Positions 23,011 to 35,015 of a DNA stretch of 64,000 bases are shown piece after piece. Where the stretch lies: positions 66,834,080 to 66,898,079 of the forward strand of contig NC_082694.2 of assembly GCF_949987515.2 (NCBI RefSeq), written 5' to 3'. Position 1 is the stretch's first letter. Each line of letters starts with the position of its first letter. The stretch comes from Delphinus delphis. Lineage: Eukaryota > Chordata > Mammalia > Artiodactyla > Delphinidae. A program made the position numbers and the translations under genes. Under the pieces are notes generated by a model. The model was not told the DNA's origin and did not search any database. It saw only the letters and a program-made list of their open reading frames with translations.

Positions 23011-24505
23011 TATGACCTTTTTTTTGTCTTAGATTCCATATATATGTGTTAGCATACGGTATTTGATTTTCTCTTTCTGACTTACTTCACTCTGTATGAC
23101 AGACTCTAGGTCCATCCACCTCACTACAAATAACTCAATTTCGTTTCTTTTTATGGCTGAGTAATATCCCATTGTATATATGTGCCACATCTTCTTTATC
23201 CATTCATCTGTCGATGGACACTCAGGTTGCTTCCATGTCCTGGCTATCGTAAATAGAGCTGCAATGAACATTGTGGTACATGACTCTTTTTGAATTATGG
23301 TTTTCTCAGGGTATATGCCCAGTAGTGGGATTGCTGGGTCATATGGTAGTTCTCTTTGTAGTTTTTAAAGGAACCTCCATACTGTTCTCCATAGTGGCTG
23401 TATCAATTTACATTCCCACCAACAGTGCAAGAGGGTTCCTTTTCTCCACACCCTCTCCAGCATTTATTGTATCTAGATTTTTTGATTATGGCCATTCTGA
23501 CTGGTGTGAGATGATATCTCATTGTAGTTTTGATTTGCATTTCTCTAATGATTAATGATGTTGAGCATTCTTTCATGTGTTTGTTGGCAATCTGTATATC
23601 TTCTATGGAGAAATGTCTATGTAGATCTTCTGCCCATTTTTGGATTGGGTTGTTTGTTTTTTTGTTATTGAGCTTCATGAGCTTCTTGTAAATTTTAGAG
23701 ATTAATCCTTTGTCAGTTGCTTCATTTGCAAATATTTTCTCCCATTCTGAGGGTTGTCTTTTGGTCTTGTTTATGGTTTACTTTGCTGTGCAGAAGCTTT
23801 GAAGTTTCATTAGGTTCCATTTGTTTATTTTTGTTTATATTTCCATTTCTCTAGGAGGTGGATCAATAAGGATCTTGCTGTGATTTATGTCATAGAGTGT
23901 TGTGCCTATGTTTTCCTCTAAGAGTTTGATAGTGTCTGCCCTTACATTTAGGTCTTTAATCCACTTTGAGTTTATTTTTGTGTATGGTGTTAGGGAGTGT
24001 TCTAATTTCATTCTTTTACATGTAGCTGTCCAGTTTTCCCAGAACCACTTATTGAAGAGGCTGTCTTTTCTCCATTGTATATTCTTGCCTCCTTTATCAA
24101 AGATAAGGTGACCATGTGTGCGTGGGTTTATCTCTGGGCTTTCTGTCCTGTTCCATTTATCTATATTTCTGTTTTTGTGCCAGTACCATACTGTCTTGAT
24201 TACTGTAGCTTTCTAGTAAAGTCTGAAGTCAGGGAGCCTGATTCCTCCACCTCCATTTTTTGTTCTCAAGATTGCTTTGGCTATTCGGGGCCTTTTGTGT
24301 TTCCATAAAAATTGTGAAACTTTTTGTTCTAGTTCTGTGGAAAATGCCAGTGGTAGTTTGCTAGGGATTGCAATGAATCTGTAGATTGCTTTGGGTAGTG
24401 TAGTCATTTTCACTATGTTGATTCTTCCAATCCAAGAACATGGTATATCTATCCATCTATTTGTATCATCTTTAATTTCTTTCATCACTGTCTTATAATT
24501 TTCTG

Positions 24506-24822
24506 CAGGTCTTTTGTCTCCTTAGGTAGGTTTATGCCTAGATATTTTATTGTTTTAGTTGCAGTGGTAAATGGGAGTGTTTTCTTAACTTCACTTTCAG
24601 ATTTTTCATCATTAGTGTATAAGAATGCCAAAGATTTCTATGCATTAATTTCTGTGCATTAATTCTACAGGTCTTTTGTCTCCTTCGGTAGGTTTATTCC
24701 TAGATATTTTATTGTTTTGTTGTTTTTATTGTTTTGTAAATGGGAGTGTTTTCTTAATTTCACTTTCAGATTTTTCATCATTAGTGTATAAGAATACCAG
24801 AGATTTCTGTGCATTAATTTTG
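24506..24822 (-). repeat. Tandem duplication of about 160 bp in L1-B ORF2
   Basis: Unit 1 (24,506-24,667) and unit 2 (24,668-24,822) both start CAGGTCTTTTGTCTCCTT and both end around TGCATTAATT. L1-A has one copy (from about 3,069). The two units already differ by several substitutions and a small insertion. Confidence 0.88.
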
Positions 24823-25434
24823 CATCCTGATACCTTACCAAATTCATTGATTAGCTCTAGTAGATTTCTGGTAGCATCTTTAGGATTCTCTATGTATAGT
24901 ATCATGTCATCTGCAAACAGCGACAGCTTTACTTCTTCTTTTCCGATTTGGATTCCTTTTATTTCTTTTTCTTCTCTGACTGCTGTGGCTAAAACTTCCA
25001 AAACTATGTTGAGTAAGAGTGGTGAGAGTGGGCAACCTTGTCTTGTTCCTGATCTTAGTGGAAATGGTTTCAGTTTGGTGAAATGGTTTCAGATCTTTGC
25101 TATTGTTTCCTTCATTTCATTTTCATTTATTTCTGATCTGATCTTTATGATTTCTTTCCTTCTGCTAACTTTTGGGGTCTTTTTGTTCTTCTTTCTCTAA
25201 TTGCTCTAGGTGCAAGGTTACGTTGTTTATTTGAGATGTTTCCTGTTTCTTAAGGTAGGATTGTATTGCTATAAACTTCCCTCTTGGAACTGCTTTTGCT
25301 GCATCCCACAGGTTTTGGGTCGTCGTGTATCCATTGTCATTTGTTTCTAGGTATTTTTTGATTTCCTCTTTGATTTCTTCAGTGACCACTTGGTTATGAA
25401 ATACTGTATAGTTTAGCCTCCAAGTGTTTGCATT

Positions 25435-25640
25435 CTTTTTTTTTTTTTTTGCAGTACGCGGGCCTCTCACTGTTGTGGCCTCTCCCGTTGTGGAGCACAG
25501 GCTCCGGACGCGCAGGGACAGTGGCCATGCCTCACGGGCCCAGCCACTCAGCGGCATGTGGGATCTTCCCTGACTGGGGCACAAACCCATGTCCCCTGCA
25601 TCGGCAGGTGACTCTCAACCACTGCACCACCAGGGAAGCC
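25435..25640 (-). mobile_element. CHR-2 SINE inserted in L1-B ORF2
   Basis: A reverse CHR-2 with flanking repeats CAAGTGTTTGCATT (25,421-25,434) and CACGTGTTTGTATT (25,642-25,655), an aged TSD. It lies in nearly the same L1 region as the SINE in L1-A, but the flanks differ, so it is an independent insertion. Confidence 0.92.
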
Positions 25641-26439
25641 CCACGTGTTTGTATTTTTTACAGATCTTTTCCTGTAATTGATACCTAGTCTCATAGCGTT
25701 GTCGTCGTAAAAGATACGTGATATGATTTCAATTTTCTTAAATTTACCAAAGCTTGATTTGTGACCCAAGATATGATCTATCCTGGAAAATGTTCCATGA
25801 GCACTTGAGAAAAATGTTGTTTGGATGGAATGTTGTTTTTGGATGGAATGTCCTATAAATATCAATTAAGTCCATCTTGTTTAATGTATCATTTAAAGCT
25901 TGTGTTTCCTTATTTATTTTCATTTTGGTTAAAGTCCCCTACTATGATTGTGTTGCTGTTGATTTCCCATTTATGGCTGTTAGTATTTGCCTTATGTATT
26001 CGGGTGCTCCTATGTTGGGTGCATAAATATTACAATTGTTATATCTTCTTCATGGATCGATCCCTTGATCATTATGTAGTGTCCTTCTTTGTGTCTTGTA
26101 ATAGTCTTTATTTTAGAGTCTATTTTCTCTGATATGAGAATTGCTACTCCAGATTTCTTTTGATTTCCATTTGCATGGCATATCTTTTTCCGTCCCGACT
26201 TTCAGTCTGTAAGTGTCCCTAGGTCTGAAGTGGGTCTCTTGTAGACAGCATATATACGGGTCTTGTTTTTGTATCTATTCATCCAGTGTATATCTCTTGG
26301 TTGGAGCATTTAATCCATTTACATTTAAAGTAATTATCGATATGTATGTTCCTATTACCATTTTCTTAATTGTTTTGGGTTTGTTTTTGTAGGTCTTTTC
26401 CTTGTCTTGTGTTTCCTGCCTAGAGAAGTTCCTTTAGCA

Positions 26440-27349
26440 TTTGTTGTAAAGCTGGTTTGGTGGTGCTGAATTCTCTTAGCTTTTGCTTGTCTGTAAAGCT
26501 TTGAATTTCTCTGTCAAATCTGAATGAGATCCTTGCTGGGTAGAGTAATCTTGGTTGTAGGTTTTTCTCTTTCATCACTTTAAATATATCCTGCCACTTC
26601 CTTCTGGCTTGCAGAGTTTCTGCTGAGAAATCAGCTGTTAACCTTATGGGGATTCCCTTATGTGTTACTTGTTGTTTTTCCCTTGCTGCTTTTAATATTT
26701 ATTCTTTGTATTTAATTTTTGATAGTTTGATTAATATGTGTCTTGGGGTGTTTCTTCTTGGATTTATCCTGTATGGGACTCTCTGTGCTTCCTGGAGTTC
26801 ACCAACTATTTCCTTTCCCATATTAGGGAAGTTTTCAACTATAGTCTCTTCCAATATTTTCTCAGTGCCTTTATTTTTCTCTTCTTCTTCTGGGACCCCT
26901 ATAATTCGAATGTTGATGTGTTTAATGTTGTCCCAGAGGTCTCTGAGACTGTCCCCTATTCTTTTCATTCTTTTTTCTTCATTCTGCTCTGCAGTAGTTA
27001 TTTCCACTTTTTTTATCTTCCAGGTCACTTATCCGTTCTTCTGCCTGAGTTATTCTGCTATTGATCCCTTTTGAGAATTTCTAATTTCATTTATTGTGTT
27101 GTTTATCTCTGTTGTGTTGCTCTTTAGTTCTTCTAGGTCCTTGTTAAACGTTTCTTGTATTTTCTCCATTCTATTTCCAAGATATTGGATCATCTTTACT
27201 ATCATTATTCTGAATTCTTTTTCAGGTAGACTGCCTGTTTCCTCTTCATTTTTTAGGTCTGGTGGGTTTTTTCCTTGTTCCTTCATCTGCTGTGTGTTTC
27301 TCTGTCTTCTCATTTTGCTTAACTTACTGTTTTGGGGTCTCCTCTTCAC
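26440..27349 (-). pseudogene. L1-B ORF1 remnant
   Basis: ORF1 in broken frames. The N-terminal coiled-coil part starts MKRRPQNSKLSKMRRQRN (27,050-27,349). The RRM part is at 26,699-27,028 with LRDLWDNIKHINIRIIGVPE. The C-terminal domain is present at the DNA level at about 26,450-26,650 but not in a continuous frame. Very similar to ORF1 of L1-A. Confidence 0.88.
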
Positions 27350-27632
27350 AGGCTGTTGGTTCGTAGCTTCCGTTGTTTTTGGTTTCTGTCCGCAGTGGCT
27401 AAGGTTGGTTCAGTGGGTTGTGTAGGCTTCCTGGTGGAGGGGACTAGTGCCTGTGTTCTGGTGGATGAGGCTGGATCTTGTCTTTCTGGCGGGCATGTCC
27501 ACGTCTGGTGGTGTGTTTTGGGGTGTCTGTGGCCTTATTATTATTTTAGGCGGCCTCTGTGCTAGTGGATGGGGTTGTATTTCTGTCTTGCTAGTTGTTA
27601 GGCATAGGGTGTCCAGCACTGTAGCTTGCTGA

Positions 27633-28450
27633 TTTAAAATATCTTTGTAAACATGATTTTAATTACTGCATACTATTTTCTTTAATAGATATATCATAAT
27701 TTGATTAACTCTTTCTCTAATGGTGGAAATTTACCCTAACTTGTTTTCAAGTACTTTTTTCTTTTGATTTGCTATTATGCATTTTGCCAACTTACTTCAC
27801 CAAAGATTATTTAAATGTATACTTCCACCAGTAATGTATGAGAATACTCAGCTCACAATACAGCATTATTATCATTTTGCTATTATTATAGATGAAGATC
27901 ATTATTACCTCATTATTATTTTAATTCAAAATTCTTTGATAACCCATCAGGTTGAGTACTTACCATTTGGATTTTCCCACTTCGAATTTTTCTGTTTGCA
28001 TTCTTTGCCCATTAATCAATTGGGATCTTAGTGTTTTTGTTTCGTTTGTTTGTTTTTTGGTATTTGCTCATTTGCTTATAATCTTTGTTGCAGATATTAT
28101 TCCTTAGTCATTGTCTTTTAAAATTGCTTATAATTTTTTGGCATGCAGCTCAGTCTGACAGTATTTTCCTTTGTAATTCTTTGCTTTTAAATTTAGAAAG
28201 TCTTTCCCCACAAGAAATAAAGTATTCCTTTATCCATATTTTCTTCTGTTTTATTATTTGATTGTTTATATTACGCTCTTTGATCATACTGAATTTATTT
28301 AAGTGTAGGATCTAAATTGATTTTCTACTGAGTAGTTAACCAGTTCTTCCAGTATCAATTTTTAAATAATCTTCTCTTCTTTACTGATTTGTGATACTTC
28401 TTTTAACTTTTTAATAAGGTTTGTTTATGGCCTATTTGTTCCTTTTTGTT
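27633..28450 (-). mobile_element. Old L1M ORF2/3' fragment (reverse)
   Basis: Diverged reverse L1: CTTCCACCAGTAATGTATGA, TTCTTTGCCCATTAATCAAT and a TTCTGTTTTATTATTTGATT region follow the order of the L1 ORF2 3' end. Much more diverged than L1-B beside it, so it is likely the older neighbour or host of L1-B. Confidence 0.75.
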
Positions 28451-28639
28451 GATCTCTGTTAGGGGTAATGTTGGGAATATTAGGCAGTTCCTAGTTCAAG
28501 GGACAAAGAAACACATTAATCTTACCTTAGCCAAACCACTTGCCTCCCTGAGAGGTACCTAAGGAAGGTATAGGCACAAAGGACAAGCAAATTAATATTT
28601 TATTTTTAGCTGGCGTAGGCTCTACACTCTAATATGTAT

Positions 28640-29110
28640 GCTCCAGTTTTCTCTCGCTGCATAACAAACCACTCAAACTTAGAGGTATAAAACAGCTACT
28701 TTATTATGCCCATGGATTATATGAGTCAGGAATTGGAAAGAGCATCACAAGGACGTCTTGCTTCTGCTCCACGATATCTGAGGCTTCAGCTCAGAAGACT
28801 CAAAGTCTGGAAGAGACTGATGGCTAGGGGCTGGAATCATCTGAAGATTTGTTCAGTCATCTGCCTACTGATTGAGGGTGGCTGTCAGCTGATATCTCAG
28901 GTGAGACTGCCAGCCAGAATACCTGCTTGTCACCCCAGGTGGCTATATGGGATTCCTCACTGTGTGGTGGCTGGGTTCCAAGAGTGAGTGTCCCAACAGA
29001 ACCAGACACAAGCTTTACTACCTTTTATGGCTCAGAAGTTACGTAGGATCATTTTTCTGCCAGTCTCAAGACTTAAGGTGATAGAAGGAGTGTTAAAGTC
29101 ACATTATAAG
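28640..29110 (-). mobile_element. MLT1-type MaLR LTR (reverse)
   Basis: It starts with CTGCATAACAAACCACTCAA (complement of the LTR 3' end) and continues with GACGTCTTGCTTCTGCTCCA, GGGCTGGAATCATCTGAAGA and GTGGTGGCTGGGTTCCAAG. No internal coding region, so a solo LTR. L1-C starts right after it. Confidence 0.68.
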
Positions 29111-29118
29111 GACAGCCT

Positions 29119-30025
29119 GTGGGAGACAGCTTCTCATGATGGCAGAGTAGAAGGATGTGTCCTCACTCCCTCTTGCTAGAGCACTAGAATCACAACTAAC
29201 TGCTGAACAATCATTGACAGGAAGACATAGAACTCACCAAAAAAGATACCCCACATCCAAAGACAAAGGAGAAGCCACACTGACATGGTAGGTGGGGTGC
29301 AATCACAACAAAGTCAAATCCCATAACTGCTGGGTGGGTGACTCACAAACTGGAGAACAATTATACCACAGAAATCCACCCACTGGAGTAAAGGTTCTGA
29401 GCCCGACGTCAGGCTTCCTATCCTGGGGGTCCAGCAACGGGAGGAGGAATTCCAGAGAATCAGACTTTGAAGTCTAGCATGATTTGATTGCAGGACTTCG
29501 ACAGGACTGGGGGAAACAGAGACTCCATTCTTGGAGGGCACACACAAAGTAGTGTGTGCATCGGGACCCAGGGAAAGGAGCAGTGGCCCCATAGGAGACT
29601 GAACCAGACCTACCTGCTAGTGTTGGAGTGTCTCCTGCAGAGGCAGGGGTCGGCTGTGGCTCACCACAGGGACAAGGACATAGTCCGAAGAAGTTCTGGG
29701 AAATACTCCTTGGCGTGAGCCCTCCTGGAGTCTGCCATTAGCCTCAGCAAAGAGCCCACAGGCTCCAGTGCAGGGTCACCTCAGGCAAAACAACCAACAG
29801 GGAGGGAACTCAGCCCCACCCATCAGCAGACAAGCAGATTAAAGTTTAACTGAGCTCTGCCCACCAGAGCAACACCCGGCTCTACCCACCACCATTCTAT
29901 CCCATCAGAAGCTTGCACAAGCCTCTTAGAGAGCCTCATCCACCAGAGGGCGGACAGCAGAAGCAAGAAGAACTACAATCCTGCAGCCCGTGGAACAAAA
30001 ACCACATTCACAGAAAGGTAGACAA
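29119..30025 (+). promoter_or_regulatory. L1-C 5' UTR (putative L1 promoter)
   Basis: About 0.9 kb between the element start and ORF1. It is moderately GC-rich but CpG-poor compared with the L1-A 5' UTR, and I see no alignment between the two beyond the first bases (both include ATGGCAGA). It would have held the internal Pol II promoter. That role is inferred from position only. Confidence 0.7.
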
Positions 30026-30960
30026 AATGAAAAGGCAGAGGACTATGTAGTGGATGAAGGAACAAGATAAAAGCCCAGAAAAACAACTAAATAAAGTGGA
30101 GATAGGCAACCTTTCAGAAAAAGAATTCAGAGTAATGATATTGAAGATGATCCAGGACCTCAGAAAAAGAATGGAGGCAAAGATCGAGAAGATGCAAGAA
30201 ATTTTTAACAAAGACCTAGATGAATTAAAGAACAAACACCTAGAAGAATTAAAGAACGAACAAACAGAGATGAACAATACAATAACTGAAATGAAAAATA
30301 CACTAGAAGGAATCAATAGCAGAATAACTGAGGCAGAAAAACAGATAAGTGACCTGGAACATGGAATGGTGGAATTCACTGCCATGGAACTGCATAAAGA
30401 AAAAAAGAGTGAAAAGAAATGACGACAGCCTAAGAGACCTCTGGGTCTCTTTAAACGCACCAACATTTGCATTATAGGGGTCCCAGAAGGAGAAGAGAGA
30501 AAGAAAGGACCCGAGAAAATATTTGAAGAGATTATAGTCAAAAACTTCCCCAACATGGGAAAGGAAGTTCAGAGAGTCCAGGCTGGATAAACCCAAGGAG
30601 AAACATGCTGAGACACAGAGTAATCAAATTGACAAAAAAAAAAAAAAAAAAAAGGCAAAGAAAACTAATTGAAAGCAGCAAGGGAAAAACAACAAATAGC
30701 ATACAAGGGAACACCTGTAAGGTTAACAGCTGATTTCTCAGCAGAAACTCTACAAGCCAGAAGGGAGTGGCATGACATATTTAAAGTGATGAAAGGGAAG
30801 AAACTACAACCAAGATTACTCAGATTAGATTACTCTAATCTGAACAGCAAGGATCTCATTCAGATTTGATGGAGAAATCAAAAGCTTTACAGACAAGCAA
30901 AAGCTAAGAGAATTCTGCACCACCAAACCAGCTCTATGACAAATGCTAAAGGAACTTCTC
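30026..30960 (+). pseudogene. L1-C ORF1 remnant
   Basis: The first frame (30,054-30,422) is a 122-residue coiled-coil region rich in E, K and I/L heptads (FNKDLDELKNKHLEELKNEQ). It ends at a stop before the RRM. The RRM region (LRDLWVSLNAPTFALGV-like reading after a frameshift) lies at about 30,430-30,600, followed by an A-run at 30,637-30,653. The C-terminal domain (TPVRLTADFSAETLQARREW) is open at 30,669-30,869. Three separate frames mean no full-length ORF1p. Confidence 0.87.
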
Positions 30961-31012
30961 TAGGCAGGAAACACAAGAAAATAAAAGGACCTACAAAAGC
31001 AAACCCCAAACA

Positions 31013-34000
31013 ATGAAAAAAATGGTACTAGGAACATACATATCGATAATTACCTTAAATGTGAACGGATTAAATGCTCCAACCAAAAGACACAGGCTCC
31101 CTGAATGGATACAAAAACAAGACCTGTATATATGCTGTCTACAAGGGACCCACTTCAGACCTAGTGACACATACAGACTGAAAGTGAGGGGACAGAATAA
31201 GATATTCCATGCAAAGGGAAATCAAAAGAAAGCTGGAGTAGCAATACTCATATCAGAAAAAATAGACCTTAAAATAAAGAATGTTACAAGAGACAAGAAA
31301 GGACACTACATAATGATCAAGGGATCAATCCAAGAAAAAGATATAACAATTATAAATATATATGCATCTGACAGAGGAACACCTCAATACATAAGGCAAC
31401 TGCTAACAGCTATGAAAGAGGAAATCGACAGTAACACAGTAATAGTGGGGGACTTTAACATGTCACTTACACCAATGGACAGATCATCCAGACAGAAAAT
31501 TAATAAGGAAACACAAGCTTTAAATGACACAGTAAACCAGATAGATTTAATTAATATTTATAGGGCATTCCACCCAAAAGTTGCAGAATACACTTTCTTC
31601 TCAAGTGCACATGGACCATTCTCCAGGATAGATCACATATTGGGTCACAAATCAAGCCTCGGTAAATTTAAGAAATATGAAATCATATCAAGCATCTTTT
31701 CTGACCACAAGCTATGAGATTAGAAATCAATTACAGGGAAAACAATGTAAAAAACACAAACACATGGAGGGTAAACAATATGTTACTAAATAAGAGATTA
31801 CTGAAGGAATCAAAGAGGAAATCAAAAAATACCTAGAGACAAATGGCAATGACAACACAATGATCCAAAACCTATGGGATGCAGCAAAAGCAGTTCTAAG
31901 AGGGACGTTTATAGCAACACAATCCTACCTCAAGAAACAAGAAAAATCTCAATTAAACAATCTAACCTTACACCTAAAGGAACTAGAGAAAAGAGAACAA
32001 ACAAAACCCAAAGTTAGTAGAAAGAAAGAAATCATAAAGATCAGAGCAGAAATAAATGAAATAGAAACAAAGAAAACAGTACCAAAGATCAATAAAACTA
32101 AAAGCTGGTTCTTTGAGAAGATAAACAAAATTGATAAACCATTAGCCAGACTCATCAAGAAAAAAAGGGAGAAGACTCAAATCAATAGAATTGGAAATGA
32201 AAAAGGAGAAGTAACAACTGACACCGCAGAAATACAAAGCATCCTAAGAGACTACTATAAGCAACTCTGTGCCAATAAAATGGACAACCTGGAAGAAATG
32301 GACAAATTCTTAGAAAGTTATAACCTTCCAAGACTGAACCAGGAAGAAATAGAAAATATGAACAGACCAGTCACAAGTGATGAAATTGAAACTGTGATTA
32401 AAAATCTTCCAACAAACAAAAGCCCAGGAACAGATGGATTCACAGGTGAATTCTATCAAACATTTAGAGAAGAGCTAACACCCATCCTTTTCAAACTCTT
32501 CCAAAAAATTGCTGAGGAAGGAACATTCCCAAACTCATTCTACAAGGCCACCATTACCCTGATACCAAAACCAGACAAAGATACTGCAAAAAAAGAAATT
32601 TACGGACCAATATCACTGATGAATATAGATGTAAAAATCCTCAAGAAAATACTAACAAACAGAATCCAACAACACATTAAAAGGATCATACACCATGATC
32701 AAGTGGGATTTATCCCAGGGATGCAAGGATTATTCAATATATGCATATCAATCAGTTTGATACACCATATTAACAAATTGAAGAATGAAAGCCATATGAT
32801 CATCTCAATAGATGCAGAAAAAGCTTTTGACAAAATTCAACACCCATTTATGATAAAAACTCTTCAGAAAGTGGGCATAGAGGGAACCTACCTCAACATA
32901 ATAAAGGCCATATATGACAAACACACAGCAAACATCATTCTCAATGGTGAAAAACTGAAAGCATTTCCTCTAAGATCAGGAACAAGACAAGGATGTCCAC
33001 TCTCACCAATATTACTCAACATAGTTTTGGAAGTTCTAGCCACAGCAATCAGAGAAGAAAAAGAAATAAAATGAATCCAAATTGGAAAAGAAGAAGTAAA
33101 ACTGTCACTGTTTGCAGATGACATGATACTCTACGTAGATAATCCTTAAGATGCCACCAGAAAACTACTAGAGCTCATCAATGAATTTGGTAAAGTTTCA
33201 GGATGCAAAATCAATGCACAGAAATCTCCTGCATTCCTATACACTAACAGCAAAATATCAAAAAGCGAAACAAGGAAACAATCCCATTCACCACTACAAC
33301 AAAAAGAATAAAATACCTAGGAATAAACCTACCTAAGGAGGTAAAAGACCTGTATTCAAATAACTATAAGACACTGAGGAAAGAAATCAAAAATAACACA
33401 AACAGATGGTGAGATATACCATGTTCTTGGATTAGAAAAATCAACATTGTGAAAATGACTGTACTACTGAAAGCCATCTACAGATTCAATGCAATCCCTA
33501 TCAAATTACCAACGGCATTTTTTACAGAACTAGAACAAAAAAATCTTAAAATTTGTATGGAGACACAAAAGACCCCAAATAGCCAAAGCAACCTTGAGGG
33601 AAAAAAACAGAGCTGGAGGAATCAGACTCCCTGACTTCAGTCTATACTACAAAACTACAGTACTCAAGACCATATGGTACTGGCGCAAAAACAGAAATAT
33701 AGATCAATGGAACAGGATGGAAAGTCCAGAGATAAACCCACGCACCTCTGGTCAACTAATCTATGACAAAGGAGGCAAGCATATACAATAGAGAAAAGAC
33801 AGTCTCTTCAATAAGGGGTGCTGGGAAAACTGTACAGCTACATGTAAAAGAATGAAGTGAGAACACTCCCTAACACCATATACAAAAATAAACTCAAAAT
33901 GGATTAAAGACCTAAATGTAAGACCGGACACTATAAATCTCTTAGAGGAAAACATAGGAAGAACACTCTGACATAAATCACAGCAAGATTTTTTTGACCC

Positions 34001-34820
34001 ACCTCCTAGAGTAATGAAAATAAAAAACAAATGGGACCTAATGAAATTTAAAATCTTTTGCACAGCAAATGAAACTGTAAATAAGACGAAAAGGCAGCCC
34101 TCAGAATGGGAGAAAATATTTGCAAGCGAATCAACAGACAAAGGATTAATCTCCAAAATATATAAACAGCTCATGGAGCTCAATATTAGAAAAACAAACA
34201 ACCCAATCAAAAAATGGGCAGAAGACCCAAATAGACGTTTCTTCAAAGAAGACATACAGATGGCCAAGAGGTACATGAAAAGCTGCTCAACTTCACTAAT
34301 TATTAGAGAAATGCAAATCAAAACTGCAATGAGGTATCACCTCACACCAGTTAGAATGGGCATCCCTCAGAAAATCTACCAACAACAAATGCTGGAGAGG
34401 GTGTGGCGAAAAGGGAACCCCCTTGCACTGTTGGTGGGAATGTAAATTGATACAGCCACTATGGAGAACAGTATGGAGGTTCCTTAAAAAACTAAAAATA
34501 GAATTAACATATGACCCAGCAATCCCACTACTGGGCATACATCCAGAGATAACCATAATTCAAAAAGGCACATGAACCCCAGTGTTCACTGCAGCACTGT
34601 TTACAATAACCAGGTCATGGAAGCAACCTAAATGCCCATCATCAGACGAATGGATAAAGAAGATGTGGTACATATATACAATGGAATATCAGCCATAAAA
34701 AGGAATGCAGTTGGGTCATTTGTAGAGATGTGGATGGACCTAGAGACTGTCATACAGAGTGAAGTTAAGTCAGAAGGAGAAAAACAAATATTGTGTATAA
34801 CGCTTTTATGTGGAATCTAG
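31013..34820 (+). pseudogene. L1-C ORF2 remnant (endonuclease + reverse transcriptase)
   Basis: The endonuclease frame (31,013-31,717; 234 residues) keeps NVNGLN, the GDFN motif and SRIDHILGHK, but the usual QETH motif reads QGTH, so the catalytic glutamate is replaced by glycine. The next frame (31,860-33,074; 404 residues, the longest in the window) covers the linker and reverse-transcriptase palm: [34 protein letters not shown] and [21 protein letters not shown] stop at 33,072-33,074 precedes the FADD box (33,111-33,122). The C-terminal region is scattered over frames at 33,449-34,820. Confidence 0.9.
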
Positions 34821-35015
34821 AAAAATGGTACAGATGAACCGGTTTGCAAGCCATAAATAGAGAGAAAAATGTAGAGGACAAACGTATGGACACCAAGGGG
34901 GGAAAGTGGGGAGTGGTGGTGGTGTGATGAATTGGGAGATTGGGATTGACGTGTATACCCTAATATGTATAAAATAGATAACTAATAAGAACCTGCTGTA
35001 TAAAAAAAGAAATAA

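Larger units (their letters stand above)
23029..26400 (-). pseudogene. L1-B ORF2 remnant
   Basis: Broken L1 ORF2. The C-terminal frame (23,029-23,271) reaches a natural stop (TAA at 23,029-23,031) after MLTHIYGI, so the 3' end of the gene is intact. The FADD active-site box of the reverse transcriptase is readable at 24,906-24,917 in frame 24,726-25,001 ([12 protein letters not shown]). The segment that would hold the earlier RT blocks is missing through an internal deletion near 25,073-25,095. Part of the endonuclease (SRIDHILGHK) is at 25,548-25,865. A SINE interrupts it at 25,435-25,640. Confidence 0.88.
22443..27632 (-). mobile_element. L1-B: 5'-truncated LINE-1 of about 5.2 kb
   Basis: A second LINE-1 of the L1-A lineage on the minus strand. 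From low to high coordinates it has a tail complement and 3' UTR (22,443-23,028), a broken ORF2 (23,029 to about 26,400), a broken ORF1 (about 26,440-27,349) and a short part of the 5' UTR ending at about 27,632. The end corresponds to L1-A position about 6,893, so the element lacks the promoter. Internal events are two CHR-2 insertions (22,801-23,010 and 25,435-25,640), a tandem duplication (24,506-24,822) and a deletion of about 0.86 kb relative to L1-A near 25,073-25,095. It lies against an old L1M on its 5' side. Confidence 0.93.
29119..35015 (+). mobile_element. L1-C: near full-length LINE-1, distinct lineage
   Basis: A LINE-1 of about 5.9 kb on the plus strand. The 5' UTR starts near 29,119 with CTTCTCATGATGGCAGAGTA. 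It is followed by a broken ORF1 (about 30,026-30,960), a broken ORF2 (31,013-34,820), a 3' UTR and an A-rich end near 35,015. Its 5' and 3' UTRs do not match those of L1-A and L1-D: the 3' end reads GTGTATACCCTAATATGTAT instead of the CTAACACACCATTGTAAAGC of L1-D. I did not find a clear TSD. Many stops and frameshifts make it inactive. Confidence 0.92.

Noticed and set aside
31860..33074. Longest open frame in the window (404 codons)
   Set aside because: It is the reverse-transcriptase part of the broken L1-C ORF2, not a host gene. A stop lies just before the FADD box.
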